Shown here piece by piece: positions 35,395 through 48,912 of a stretch of DNA of 64,000 nucleotides. The notes under the pieces are model-generated. The model saw nothing but the letters and a program-made list of their open reading frames with translations. It did no database searches and was not told where the DNA came from. Position numbers and translations under genes: made by a program. The stretch's first letter is position 1. Each line of letters opens with the position of its first letter. Origin of the DNA: Arenicola marina (taxonomy: Eukaryota > Annelida > Polychaeta > Arenicolidae); the NCBI GenBank assembly GCA_964019135.1, contig OZ025248.1:17491574-17555573 (forward strand), given 5' to 3'.

Positions 35395-36439
35395 TGACGC
35401 GTGGTGTTTCCTCCCTCGTCGAGTGCTCACCTCCCCACCTGGTGGCTGCCCTTTCCATACCGGGACCCAGGAGGATCGAACCGTGAAAGCTGATGACGGT
35501 GTTGTTCAGTGTGGCACAAACTGACTAATTGGTGGTCATCACGCTTCCTGTCACATCCTGTATATCCCAGGGTTCTCTGCGCGGTGTCCGTAATCCATGT
35601 GTCGACCACGTGGACGCTGGGCGATAATAAGTGTTGTTTTTATGGCTTCGTTTTCCATGTTACCGATGCAATGCGCTCTGTTTATGGACACGTCTGACAG
35701 CGAAGCCATGTGTCGTTCTATTTTTTTATTCCCTTTAATTTATTTGGGTTTTGCAGTACAAGAAGGCTATCGGTCATTGTGTTTAACAATGTAATGTAGT
35801 GTAGCAATTGACATCTGCAGACGCTTGTAGGCTTAACAGCCATGTAACACGCATGTACCGTACCTACACTAATAACTATACTCAAGGGTATTGGAACAAA
35901 ATATTTATGCCGTTTTCCATTACCATTATCTTGCAACACTGACTCTTTCGCACTTTATAATATTGATGTATTTATCATAATCACACAATGATTATTAACT
36001 ACAATACCCATGTCAGTAACGATATGACGGCGGCCATCTTGGAAGTGATCTAAACTATGAACCACAATCAATGCAGTTCTTTGTATGATAAATCTTCACA
36101 AATATCGATTGAGAACGATTACATCATCAACCTTGTAACCAGGTACAGTTACAATGAATTAACTATTCTACTCGCATCGGCCACATGTGGACGTGATTCC
36201 GAATACCAACTTCATTTGGGGGAGCGTTGGGTAGGGTCCATGTTAAATCACACAGTACTGATTAGCTGAAAGCTGAGTAATATAGCATAGATTGCAGAAA
36301 ATAAACATTTTAATTGCAGGGGCAGGAGCCTGGCGTGTAAGCCAATAAATGGCCATTTTAATTCATTAAAATATTATGCAGCCTGCTACGCATGGAGCGT
36401 TTTAGTAACCTGGTCTCCTACCTTGCCCCGTTGGATCGG
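35395..36439 (+). repeat. Right-hand module of H, copy 1
   Basis: Matches 50500-51480 and 63412-64000. It contains a stretch at about 35720-35845 ('ttgcagtacaagaaggc', 'tgtttaacaatgtaatg', 'gacatctgcagacgc') that also occurs earlier in the same unit at 33490-33590, an internal duplication of H. Nothing coding was recognised. Confidence 0.75.
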
Positions 36440-38050
36440 CATGGGGGCGGTGGGCGAAGGGATTACAGGGGCATTCTAATAAATTCCCTCTCGATTATTA
36501 CCCCTGATATACACCCAGCGGTCGGTGTATTTACCACAATTCCAGATTACCTAGCCCAGGAGTTCGCCATCCCATCATCTCCCTCCATCTCTGGACATTG
36601 ATTGAGCGAGTGGCAATGCAAATCCACCAGATTTTATGCGGTGAAGTAACACAGATAACCGTTTCGGGGTTCCCTCCGCCTAGATCCGTCGAGGTACTCA
36701 GGCTGTCCTGCATGTCACACGAGCTTGTTTGTTTGGTAGGCCAGCTGTTTAGAGAGCAATTCTATCAATAAACAAGGCTTGATCCGTGGCAATATTCCAC
36801 TCTCCCGTGTGGTGTTCCATGGAGCCGTCTGATCCCGGCTTGGTCTGGCGTAGATGCCGCTAGCAGCACCCGATTGGGACATGGCATGATGTCACAAAGG
36901 TGCTGTAGCCATGTGGGAGGTGACTCCTAAGGGAACATTTGACTTCAATGGAATATACGATGGGGCCGAGTGGGAAGGGGCGGGGAAGGGGGGGGGGTGT
37001 TAAATAAACCCCATTGTGAGTTGTGATGGATATGCATAAAGGCATGATCAAATATTGTGGGGTTATTTCACGCTGTAGGATTGCGCCTTTCGCGAATAGT
37101 CTGGTTGACCATGGGACAGACGTAATAATTAAAGCTGGCATAGAGCAATTGTCCATCTATATTATTATGACTTAAAATCGTTTTTAGAAATATCTTGGAC
37201 ATTTTCTGACTGTATGAGTGTTAATTCTCTATTAAATATACGTTATCCTAATAAAACAGGCAAATCACCATAAATAAGCTGCATGCCCATCGTCTTACGA
37301 AGACGGACTGATGCCAACGAACCCAGCATGGACCAGTCCGTCTGGACTGCCATAAGCCACACCTTGGTGACACCACTGACCATGCCATTGTTAGAATGTA
37401 CAGCTAACGCTCACTCATATTTACGGTGCCTGGTTATAACGATATCGACGGAATCCGGTGTCTCTCTTATCTATCCTGATCCACGTCCCCCTGGTGTGTA
37501 TTTTAGTCATAATGTCAATTTCAGCGAGTGTTGTATTCAAAGTGTATTCAACTATGTCTGAACAATGTGCCAAATGCAGAATTATTCTACATCCGGTCAA
37601 ATTTCGGATTATACATTATACCCGAATTAGATTTTAGTAATACGAACGGGTCAAACTGTTTGGCCGTATACAAATATTTCAGATTTATTTTTCGCCGCCC
37701 CCCTCGGGACATACACTCCTAATCCCTAAGACATGTGCGGTCGTTTCACCTTTCGACTAAAAACTTGTCATGGTTTAAGTTAAGTCTCATTCAGCCAATG
37801 TGCACAAACCTGGCCTAAATCACCCACCCATTCAATCATTGATCTGCGAAAAGAGCCCTGAAACACGATATTTATAAACGCACAGCATATTTCGCTGCTT
37901 TTCAATCCAATATCAGAGTTCACCCTCTGTTACCACGTGTGTAAAGCCAAGACGGTCCATGCGCCAGACCGGGATATAGGTCCTAACATATTAAAAGGCA
38001 CCTAATGGAAGATAAAGGCGGGCTGGGAACATCACGATAGATGCATGTCA

Positions 38051-38051
38051 G

Positions 38052-38083
<32 letters not shown>
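38051..38083. repeat. TA microsatellite, H copy 2
   Basis: Allelic counterpart of 32717-32767 and 55018-55050, followed by 'gcacggtaagg'. Confidence 0.9.
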
Positions 38084-38575
38084 GCACGGTAAGGGGAAAA
38101 GTGGCACTGAAACCATTACACACCCGACTGATAAAGCTATATATATGGATATATTCCATAACCTTCCTCTAGATGCAGGCTTGCAGGGCTAAACATGGCT
38201 GATCAAGCGATGATATCGACTGATAGTCTGATATAAAAGCTACGCTATGGTATGGCGTCAAGCCATTTATCATGGCCCCAACAACTGCGATGCAACAGAT
38301 AATATTACATTGCTCATTTTGGCCATAGATTAGTTTTACAAAACTTTATTAAGGCGATGTCTTAACATGGCGACACCAACCGATTGATCACGTGGGACGG
38401 AAGGACCGCCCACCCCCTCTACTTGGCAACCCCAACCCGCGGTGGGGATTGCAAATACCCCCCTCACTCCCGACCCCACACACATATTACTGAAGCAGGA
38501 AAGTGCTTATGTACCTCAACCTGAAGCATTAGGACGCGTTCCCAGCCCGTGCAAAGTGAATAATGGTGCGTCAGT

Positions 38576-38878
38576 TCTAGTCGGTGCCAGCGACTCTGGT
38601 CCAGCACACACAGTCGTCCAGGTCAGCAGCATTTACCGCTATACCTACAACAGTGCAGAAAGTGACAGATGAGCAGGATGCCAACAACCGAATACACCAA
38701 TAAGTACAAACCCCAAAACAAAAGTTGAAAGCACACGCCATTGCTTGACTCGGTTTTGTTTTGAAGGTGAGATCATGCGGAAGCACGCGGTCTCCATGAC
38801 AGTCACGTGCCGCCGGACTGAGCGCAACACGCGGGTAGCCCCGACACAGCGGCAGTCTGCAAAAGTTGACACCGACAC
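38576..38878 (-). other. Doubtful exon-like stretch with one predicted membrane segment
   Basis: On the minus strand a 77-codon frame (38878 to 38645) ends with a basic stretch (SPSKQNRVKQWR) followed by about 20 hydrophobic residues (VLSTFVLGFVLIGVFGCW), the layout of a type II signal anchor. A methionine lies 8 codons before the basic stretch. The stop codon is immediately followed by GTATAG, so a splice donor could lie at the end. This stretch occupies a part of H copy 2 that has no equivalent in copies 1 and 3. No downstream exon or family match was seen, and a second minus frame (38577-38972) overlaps it. I regard it as unproven. Confidence 0.15.
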
Positions 38879-41149
38879 TCAGCAAGCTAGTTCCGCATAA
38901 AACGGGTGTCGCGACAAAATGTCGCCTCCGTCTCCTGGATGGATGGAATTCTGTTGAAATATGACATAGCAAACAATTTGGCCGATTTGCATAGCCTATT
39001 GTAGACTATCCCCAGGCAATAGGAAAGATATTGTGTGGAAGAAAATTGTCCTTGATGCAGCATAAACACGTGGCGGTTGAATGGGAGGGTGTTGAAGAGT
39101 GATTAGGAGTCTTGCAATGGTTGGCCTATTTATGAACGTTTTAATAAAGGCTTCAAGAAAAGCGAGAAAATGGGTTGATACGTTACACATCGGTTCAGAT
39201 GCAAGTCAGTGAGTCACGTTACCTCTGAAATGCACATGGGTTAAAAAAATAAGCAGTCTTCAATTTGTCGATGTGTACGATCTAATGCAGGTCTTCATCG
39301 GTGTAGTTTAGCCATCCAGAACAGCATCTTTTGTCGGGACTTCGTTGAATCCTCACAATGTCCGAGTGAGTCATCCAGCAACATTTCACCGGAGATTAAG
39401 TTGTCCTGTCTTGTCCGTCGATGTTTAGGTACACATGGCTGACTGAATTAGCGGAAGCCAGACATGGCGGACAATAGTAGCACCACTAAGGGTGGAGGGA
39501 CCGGGGGGACAGGTGCCCTAGGGCGCAGTCAGCTGCAGTCTCTCAATGCTACTGGGATAAAGGGACTCATCGGGCGCTAAAATTAGCTTCTCGAGCCAGC
39601 AAAACCCTTGATAAATTGATCTAATGTTATCATCGTTGTTGACCTAAACGTTAACGTCATCGCCATGTCGCTGGCGTGAGACATGTAGGTGTTATGTTCC
39701 TACCTGCCTACCTGGCTCCTCCCCCTGGCCCCACCCCACACCCCCTGACTACCCGTGGAGGGGCTCCTCCCCCTACCCCACACCCCCTGATGACCGGTGG
39801 ACGGGCTCCTCCCCCTGGCCCTACCTCACACCCCCTGACTACCCGTGGAGGGGCTCCTCCCCCTGGCCCTACCTCACACCCCCTGACAACCGGTAGACTG
39901 GCTCCTCCCCCTGGCCCTACCCCACACGCTCTGACAACCGGTAGACTGGCTCCTCCCCCGGGCCCTACCTCACACACCCTGACAACCGGTAGACTGGCTC
40001 CTCTCCCGGGCCCTACCTCACACCCCCTGACAACCGGTAGACTGGCTCCTCCCCCTGGCCCTACCTCACACCCCCTGACAACCGTTAGACTGGCTCCTCC
40101 CCCGGGCCCTACCCCACACCCCCTGAAAACCGGTAGACTGGCTCCTCCCTCTGGCCCTACCCTACACCCCCTGACAAACGGTAGACTGGCTCCTCCCCCG
40201 GGCCCTACCCCACACGCCCTGACAACCGGTAGACTGGCTCCTCCCCCGGGCCCTACCTCACACCCCCTGACAACCGGTAGACTGGCTCCTCTCCCGGGCC
40301 CTACCTCACACCCCCTGACAACCAGTAGACTGGCTCCTCCCTCTGGCCCTACCCCACACCCCCTGACAACCGGTAGACTGGCTCCTCCCCCTGGCCCTAC
40401 CCCACACCCCCTGACAACCGGTAGACTGGCTCCTCCCCCGGGCCCTACCCCACACGCCCTGACAACCGGTAGACTGGCTCCTCCCCCGGGCCCTACCTCA
40501 CACCCCCTGACAACCGGTAGACTGGCTCCTCTCCCGGGCCCTACCTCACACCCCCTGACAACCGGTAGACTGGCTCCTCCCTCTGGCCCTACCCCACACC
40601 CCCTGACAACTGGTAGACTGGCTCCTCCCCCTGGCCCTACCCCACACCCCCTGACGACCGGTAGACTGGCTCCTCCCCCGGGCCTTACCCCACACCCTCT
40701 GACGACCGGTGGACGGGCTCCTCCCCCTGGCCCTACCTCACACCCCCTGACTACCCGTGGAGGGGCTCCTCCCCTTGGCCCCACCTCACACCCCCTGACG
40801 ACCGGTGGACGGGCTCCTCCCCCTGGCCCTACCTCACACCCCCTGGCGACCGGTGGACTGGCTCCTCCCCCTGGCCCTACCTCACACCCCCTGACGACCG
40901 GTGGACGGGCTCCTCCCCCGGGCCCCACCCCACACTCCCTGGCGACCGGTGGACGGGCTCCTCCCTCTTGCCCCACCCCACATCCCCTGACCACCGGTGG
41001 ACTGGCTCCTCCCCCCGGCCTTACCCCACACCCCCTGACGACTGGTGGACAGGCTCCTCCCCCTGGTCCTACCCCACCCCCCTGACAACCGGTAGACTGG
41101 CTCCTCCCCCGGGCCCTACCCCACACCCCCTGACGACCGGTTCACGGGC

Positions 41150-44100
41150 TCCTCCTTCTGGCCCTACCCCACACCTCCTGACGACCGGTGGACGGGCTCC
41201 TCCCTCTGGCCCTACCCTACACCCCATGACGACCGGTAGACTGGCTCCTCCCCCGGGCCTTACCCCACACCCCCTGACGACCGGTGGACGGGCTCCTCCC
41301 TCTAGCCCTACCCCACACCCCCTGACCACCGGTGGACGGGCTCCTCCCTCTGGCCCTACCCCACACCCCCTGACAACCGGTAGACTGGCTCCTGCCCCGG
41401 GCCCTATCCCACACCCCCTGACGACCGGTGGACGGGCTCCTCCCTCTGGCCCTACCCCACACCCCCTGACGACCGGTGGACGGGCTCCTACCCCTGGCCT
41501 TTCCCCACACCCAATGACGACCCGTGGACGGACTCCTCCTCCTGGCCCAACCCCACATCCACTGACGACCCGTGGACGGGCTCCTCCCCCTGGCCCCACC
41601 TCACACCCCCTGACGACCGGTGGACGGGCTCCTCCCCCTGGCCCTACCTCACACCCCCTGGCGACCGGTGGACGGGCTACTCCCCCGGGCCCCACCCCAC
41701 ACCCCCTGACGACCGGTGGACTGGCTCCTCCCCCTGGCCCCACACCACACCCCCTGACTACCCGTGGAGGGGCTCCTTCCCCTACCCCACACCCCCTGAT
41801 GACCGGTGGACGGGCTCCTCCCCCTGGCCCTACCTCACACCCCCTGACTACCCGTGGAGGGGCTCCTCCCCCTGGCCCTACCTCACACCCCCTGACAACC
41901 GGTAGACTGGCTCCTCCCCCTGGCCCTACCCCACACGCCCGGACAACCGGTAGGCTGGCTCCTCCCCCGGGCCCTACCTCACACCCCCTGACAACCGGTA
42001 GACTGGCTCCTCTCCCGGGCCCTACCTCACACCCCCTGACAACCGGTAGACTGGCTCCTCCTCCTGGCCCTACCCCACACCCCCTGACAACCGGTAGACT
42101 GGCTCCTCCCGCGGGCCCTACCCGACACCCCCTGATGACCGGTGGACGGGCTCCTCCCCCTGGCCCTACCCCACACCCCCTGACTACCCGTGCAGGGGCT
42201 CCGCCCCCTGGCCCTACCTCACACCCCCTGACAACCGGTAGACTGGCTCCTCCCCCTGGCCCTACCCCACACGCCCTGACAACCGGTAGACTGGCTCCTC
42301 CCCCTGGCCCTACCCCACACGCCCTGACAACCGGTAGACTGGCTCCTCCCCCGGGCCCTACCTCACACCCCCTGACAACCGGTAGACTGGCTCCTCCCCC
42401 TGGCCCTACCCCACACCCCCTGACTACCCTTGGAGGGGCTCCTCCCCCTGGCCCTACCTCACACCCCCTGACAACCGGTAGACTGGCTCCTCCCCCTGGC
42501 CCTATCCCCACACGCCCTGACAACCGGTAGACTGGTTCCTCCCCCGGGCCCTACCTCACACCCCCTGACAACCGGTAGACTGGCTCCTCCCCCTGGCCCT
42601 ACCCCACACCCCCTGACAACCGGTAGACTGGCTCCTCCCCCGGGCCCTACCCCACACCCCCTGACAACCGGTAGACTGGCCCCTCCCTCTGGCCCTACCC
42701 TACACCCCCTGACAACCGGTAGACTGGCTCCTCCCCCGGGCCCTACCCCACACGCCCTGACAACCGGTAGACTGGCTCCTCCCCCGGGCCCTACCCCACA
42801 CCCCCTGACAACCGGTAGACTGGCTCCTCACCCGGGCCCTACCCTACACCCCCTGACGACCGGTGGACGGGCTCCTCCCTCTGGCCCTACCCCACACCCC
42901 CTGACGACCGGTGGACGGGCTCCTCCCCCTGGCCCTACCCCACACCCAATGACGACCCGTGGACGGACTCCTCCCCCTGGCCCAACCCCACATCCACTGA
43001 CGACCCGTGGACGGGCTCCTCCCCCTGGCCCCACCTCACACCCCCTGACGACCGGTGGACGGGTTCCTCCCCCTGGCCCTACCTCACACCCCCTGACTAC
43101 CCGTGGAGGGGCTCCTCCCCCTGGCCCTACCTCACACCCCCTGACAACCGGTAGACTGGCTCCTCCCCCTGGCCCTACCCCACACGCCCTGACAACCGGT
43201 AGACTGGCTCCGCTCCCGAACCCTACCTCACACCCCCTGACAACCGATAGACTGGCTCCTCCCCCTGGCCCTACCCCACACCCCCTGACAACCGGTAGAC
43301 TGGCTCCTCCCCCGGGCCCTACCCCACACCCCCTGACAATCGGTAGACTGGCTCCTCCCTCTGGCCCTACCCTACACCCCCTGACAACCGGTAGACTGGC
43401 TCCTCTCCCGGGCCCTACCTCACACCCCCTGACAACCGGTAGACTGGCTCCTCCCCCTGGCCCTACCCCACACCCCCTGACAACCGGTAGACTGGCTCCT
43501 CCCCCGGGCCCTATCCCACACCCCCTGACAATCGGTAGACTGGCTCCTCCCTCTGGCCCTACCCTACACCCCCTGACAACCGGTAGACTGGCTCCTCTCC
43601 CGGGCCCTACCTCACACCCCCTGACAACCGGTAGACTGGCTCCTCCCTCTGGCCCTACCCCACACCCCCTGACAACTGGTAGACCGGCTCCTCCCCCGGG
43701 CCTTACCCCACACCCCCTGACGACCGGTAGACTGGCTCCTCCCCCTGGCCCAACCCCACACCCCCTGACGACCGGTGGACGGGCTCCTCCCCCGGGCCCC
43801 ACCCCACACCCCCTGACAACAGGTGGACTGGCTCCTCCCCCTGGCCCTACCCCACACCCCCTGACGACCGGTGGACGGGCTCCTCCCTCTGGCCCTACCC
43901 TACACCCCATGACGACCGGTAGACTGGCTCCTCCCCCGGGCCTTACCCCACACCCCCTGACGACCGGTGGACGGGCTCCTCCCTCTGGCCCTACCCCACA
44001 CCCCCTGACCACCGGTGGACGGGCTCCTCCCTCTGGCCCTACCCCACACCCCCTGACAACCGGTAGACTGGCTCCTGCCCCGGGCCCTATCCCACACCCC

Positions 44101-46548
44101 CTGACGACCGGTGGACGGGCTCCTCCCTCTGGCCCTACCCCACACCCCCTGACGACCGGTGGACGGGCTCCTACCCCTGGCCTTTCCCCACACCCAATGA
44201 CGACCCGTGGACGGACTCCTCCTCCTGGCCCAACCCCACATCCACTGACGACCCGTGGACGGGCTCCTCCCCCTGGCCCCACCTCACACCCCCTGACGAC
44301 CGGTGGACGGGCTCCTCCCCCTGGCCCTACCTCACACCCCCTGGCGACCGGTGGACGGGCTACTCCCCCGGGCCCCACCCCACACCCCCTGACGACCGGT
44401 GGACTGGCTCCTCCCCCTGGCCCCACACCACACCCCCTGACTACCCGTGGAGGGGCTCCTTCCCCTACCCCACACCCCCTGATGACCGGTGGACGGGCTC
44501 CTCCCCCTGGCCCTACCTCACACCCCCTGACTACCCGTGGAGGGGCTCCTCCCCCTGGCCCTACCTCACACCCCCTGACAACCGGTAGACTGGCTCCTCC
44601 CCCTGGCCCTACCCCACACGCCCGGACAACCGGTAGGCTGGCTCCTCCCCCGGGCCCTACCTCACACCCCCTGACAACCGGTAGACTGGCTCCTCTCCCG
44701 GGCCCTACCTCACACCCCCTGACAACCGGTAGACTGGCTCCTCCCCCTGGCCCTACCCCACACCCCCTGACAACCGGTAGACTGGCTCCTCCCGCGGGCC
44801 CTACCCCACACCCCCTGATGACCGGTGGACGGGCTCCTCCCCCTGGCCCTACCCCACACCCCCTGACTACCCGTGCAGGGGCTCCGCCCCCTGGCCCTAC
44901 CTCACACCCCCTGACAACCGGTAGACTGGCTCCTCCCCCTGGCCCTACCCCACACGCCCTGACAACCGGTAGACTGGCTCCTCCCCCTGGCCCTACCCCA
45001 CACGCCCTGACAACCGGTAGACTGGCTCCTCCCCCGGGCCCTACCTCACACCCCCTGACAACCGGTAGACTGGCTCCTCCCCCTGGCCCTACCCCACACC
45101 CCCTGACTACCCTTGGAGGGGCTCCTCCCCCTGGCCCTACCTCACACCCCCTGACAACCGGTAGACTGGCTCCTCCCCCTGGCCCTATCCCCACACGCCC
45201 TGACAACCGGTAGACTGGTTCCTCCCCCGGGCCCTACCTCACACCCCCTGACAACCGGTAGACTGGCTCCTCCCCCTGGCCCTACCCCACACCCCCTGAC
45301 AACCGGTAGACTGGCTCCTCCCCCGGGCCCTACCCCACACCCCCTGACAACCGGTAGACTGGCCCCTCCCTCTGGCCCTACCCTACACCCCCTGACAACC
45401 GGTAGACTGGCTCCTCCCCCGGGCCCTACCCCACACGCCCTGACAACCGGTAGACTGGCTCCTCCCCCGGGCCCTACCCCACACCCCCTGACAACCGGTA
45501 GACTGGCTCCTCACCCGGGCCCTACCCTACACCCCCTGACGACCGGTGGACGGGCTCCTCCCTCTGGCCCTACCCCACACCCCCTGACGACCGGTGGACG
45601 GGCTCCTCCCCCTGGCCCTACCCCACACCCAATGACGACCCGTGGACGGACTCCTCCCCCTGGCCCAACCCCACATCCACTGACGACCCGTGGACGGGCT
45701 CCTCCCCCTGGCCCCACCTCACACCCCCTGACGACCGGTGGACGGGTTCCTCCCCCTGGCCCTACCTCACACCCCCTGACTACCCGTGGAGGGGCTCCTC
45801 CCCCTGGCCCTACCTCACACCCCCTGACAACCGGTAGACTGGCTCCTCCCCCTGGCCCTACCCCACACGCCCTGACAACCGGTAGACTGGCTCCGCTCCC
45901 GAACCCTACCTCACACCCCCTGACAACCGGTAGACTGGCTCCTCCCCCTGGCCCTACCCCACACCCCCTGACAACCGGTAGACTGGCTCCTCCCCCGGGC
46001 CCTACCCCACACCCCCTGACAATCGGTAGACTGGCTCCTCCCTCTGGCCCTACCCTACACCCCCTGACAACCGGTAGACTGGCTCCTCTCCCGGGCCCTA
46101 CCTCACACCCCCTGACAACCGGTAGACTGGCTCCTCCCCCTGGCCCTACCCCACACCCCCTGACAACCGGTAGACTGGCTCCTCCCCCGGGCCCTATCCC
46201 ACACCCCCTGACAATCGGTAGACTGGCTCCTCCCTCTGGCCCTACCCTACACCCCCTGACAACCGGTAGACTGGCTCCTCTCCCGGGCCCTACCTCACAC
46301 CCCCTGACAACCGGTAGACTGGCTCCTCCCTCTGGCCCTACCCCACACCCCCTGACAACTGGTAGACCGGCTCCTCCCCCGGGCCTTACCCCACACCCCC
46401 TGACGACCGGTAGACTGGCTCCTCCCCCTGGCCCAACCCCACACCCCCTGACGACCGGTGGACGGGCTCCTCCCCCGGGCCCCACCCCACACCCCCTGAC
46501 AACAGGTGGACTGGCTCCTCCCCCTGGCCCTACCCCACACCCCCTGAC
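41150..46548. repeat. 2,683-bp higher-order duplication inside the 48-bp array
   Basis: 41150-43865 and 43833-46548 match with a constant offset of 2,683 bp and very few differences (for example 'cccgacacc' near 42124 against 'ccccacacc' near 44807, and 'aaccgatag' near 43244 against 'aaccggtag' near 45927). Distinctive markers such as the extra C in 'ctatccccacacgcc' (42504 and 45187) sit in both. The offset is 5 bp short of 56 units, so unit phase shifts slightly within the block. Confidence 0.9.
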
Positions 46549-48703
46549 AACCGGTGGACTGGCTCCTCCCCCTGGCCCTACCTCACACCCCCTGACGACC
46601 CGTAGACGGGCTCCTCCCCCTGGCCCCACCTCACACCCCCTGACGACCGGTGGACGGGCTCCTCCCCCTGGCCCTACCTCACACCCCCTGGCGACCGGTG
46701 GACGGGCTACTCCCCCGGGCCCCACCCCACACCCCCTGACAACCGGTGGACTGGCTCCTCCTCCTGGCCCTACCTCACACCCCCTGACGACCGGTGGACG
46801 GGCTCCTCCCCCTGGCCCTATCCCACACCCCCTGACGACCGGTGGACGGGATCCTCCCCCTGGCCCCACCCCACACTCCCTGGCGACCAGTGGACGGGCT
46901 CCTCCCCCTTGCCCCACCCCACACCCCCTGACCACCGGTGGACTGGCTCCTCCCCCGGCCCTACCCCACACCCCCTGACGACTGGTAGACAGGCTCCTCC
47001 CCCTGGTCCTACCCCACACCCCCTGACAACCGGTAGACTGGCTCCTCCCCCGGGCCCTACCCCACACGCCCTGACAACCGGTAGACTGGCTCCTCCCCCG
47101 GGCCTACCTCACACCCTCTGACAACCGGTAGACTGGCTCCTCTCGGGCCCTACCTCACACCCCCTGACAACCGGTAGACTGGCTCCTCCCTCTGGCCCTA
47201 CCCCACACCCCCTGACAACTGGTAGACTGGCTCCTCCCCCTGGCCCTACCCCACACCCCCTGACGACCGGTAGACTGGCTCCTCCCTCGGGCCTTACCCC
47301 ACACCCCCTGACAACCGGTAGACTGGCTCCTCCCTCTGGCCCTACCCTACACCCCCTGACAACCGGTAGACTGACTCCTCCCCCGGGCCCTACCCCACAC
47401 GCCCTGACAACCGGTAGACTGGCTCCTCCCCCGGGCCGTACCTCACACCCTCTGACAACCGGTAGACTGGCTCCTCTCCCGGGCCCTACCTCACACCCCC
47501 TGACAACCGGTAGACTGGCTCCTCCCTCTGGCCCTACCCCACACCCCCTGACAACTGGTAGACTGGCTCCTCCCCCGGGCCCTACCCCACACCCCCTGAC
47601 GACCGGTAGACTGGCTCCTCCCCCGGGCCTTACCCCACACCCCCTGACGACCGGTGGACGGGCTCCTCCCCCTGGCCCTACCCCACACCCAATGACGACC
47701 CGTGGACGGACTCCTCCCCCTGGCCCAACCCCACATCCACTGACGACCCGTAGACGGGCTCCTCCCCCTGGCCCCACCCCACACCCCTTGACGACCGGTG
47801 GACTGGCTTCTCCCACTGGCCCTACCCCACACCCCCTGACGACCGGTGGACGGGCTCCTCCCCCTGGCCCTACCCCACACCCAATGACGACCCGTGGACG
47901 GGCTCCTCCCCCTGGCCCTACCTCACGCCCAATGACGACCCGTGGACGGGCTCCTCCCCCTGGCCCTACCCCACACCCACTGACGACCCGTGGACGGGCT
48001 CTTCCCCCTGGCCCCACCTCACACCCCCTGACGACCGGTGGACGGGCTCCTCCCCCTGGCCCTACCTCACACCCCACACCCCACACCCCCTGACGACCGG
48101 TGGACGGGCTTCTCCCTCTGGCCCTAGCCCACACCCCCTGGCGAGCGGTGGATTGGCTCCCCCCACTGGCCCTACCCCACACCCCCTGACGACCGGTGGA
48201 CGGGCTTCACCCTCTGGCCCTACCCCACACCCCCTGACCACCGGTGCACGGGCTCCTCCCCTTGGCCCTACCCCACACCCCCTGACCACCGGTGGACGGG
48301 CTCCTCCCTCTGGCCCTACCCTACACCCCCTGACGACCGGTAGACTGGCTCCTCCCCCGGGCCCTACCCCACACCCCCTGACGACCGGTGGACGGGCTCC
48401 TCCCTCTGGCCCTACCCCACATCCCCATGACGACCGGTAGACTGGTTCCTCCCCCTGGCCCTACCCCAGACCCCCTGACTACCCGTGGACGGGCTCCTCT
48501 CCCTGCCCCCACCCCAGTCCCTGCTCCTCCCCCTGCCCAGCTCCTTCCCTATGCCCTGCTCTTCCCCCTGGCCCCATCCCACACCCCTTGACGACCGGTG
48601 GACGGGCTCCTCCCTCTGGCCCTACCCCACACCCCCTGCCGACCGGTGGACTGGCTCCTCCCTCTGGCCCTACCCCACACCCCCTGACGACCGGTGGACG
48701 GGC

Positions 48704-48912
48704 TCCTCCCTCTGGGGGTCCTCCCTGGTGTAGTGGTTAGCGCACTAGACCGCAGATCAATAAGTCCTGGGTTCGAATCCGGGCTCGGGCACCTAATCTG
48801 GGGCATGTTTCATTCCTTCATCCTTCATCGTCTCGGGAGGTTCCTTGGCCCAATTTAGCCTGTATGTGCACAAAAGTGGCCTAAAACACCAACATTCCAT
48901 TCCTCCCTCTGG
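48704..48912 (+). mobile_element. tRNA-derived SINE inserted in the 48-bp array, 12-bp target duplication
   Basis: The 12-bp 'tcctccctctgg' occurs at 48704-48715 and 48901-48912, flanking a 185-bp body (48716-48900). Removing the body and one copy restores a normal array unit. The head carries RNA polymerase III boxes: A box 'tggtgtagtgg' (48726-48736) and B box 'ggttcgaatcc' (48770-48780), with a pairable T-stem (CCTGG/CCGGG). The anticodon arm is poorly formed, so it is not a functional tRNA gene. The tail holds 'tgtgcacaaaagtggcctaa', which resembles sequence at 32480, 37800, 54765 and 61750. It ends in an ATTCC-like stretch rather than poly(A). Confidence 0.88.

Larger units (their letters stand above)
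24265..36439 (+). repeat. H unit, copy 1 (interrupted by insert Z1)
   Basis: The left segment (24265-24548) matches 36440-36729. After the Z1 insertion, 31103-36439 matches copy 2 from 36730 onward in the same order. The right end, after 'aacctggtctcctaccttg', is directly followed at 36440 by the start of copy 2, so the copies are head-to-tail. Without Z1 the unit is about 5.6 kb. Internal parts in order: a C/G-tract module with a minus-strand frame (31238-31567), a copy-specific stretch (31725-32400), a TA microsatellite (32717-32767), an inverted insertion (33178-33470), a three-copy 60-bp repeat (34551-34735), a 48-bp minisatellite seed (34896-35093) and a right-hand module (35395-36439). 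No coding function was recognised. Confidence 0.85.

Noticed and set aside
35400..35520. A tRNA-like B box on the minus strand ('ggttcgatcc' near 35470)
   Set aside because: No matching A box or cloverleaf could be found at a suitable distance; it recurs only as part of the H module.
42828..45213. Open frames of 792 (minus) and 754 (plus) codons, and similar ones at 39676-41126, 41069-42530, 45511-47067 and 47109-48182
   Set aside because: All lie inside the 48-bp array, are open on both strands at once, and consist only of the repeat. No non-repeat domain, signal peptide or coherent start exists, and the same locus in H copies 1 and 3 has no such frame.
48716..48788. A functional tRNA gene at the SINE head
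   Set aside because: The A and B boxes are good but the anticodon stem does not pair, and the sequence continues into a SINE body flanked by a target-site duplication.
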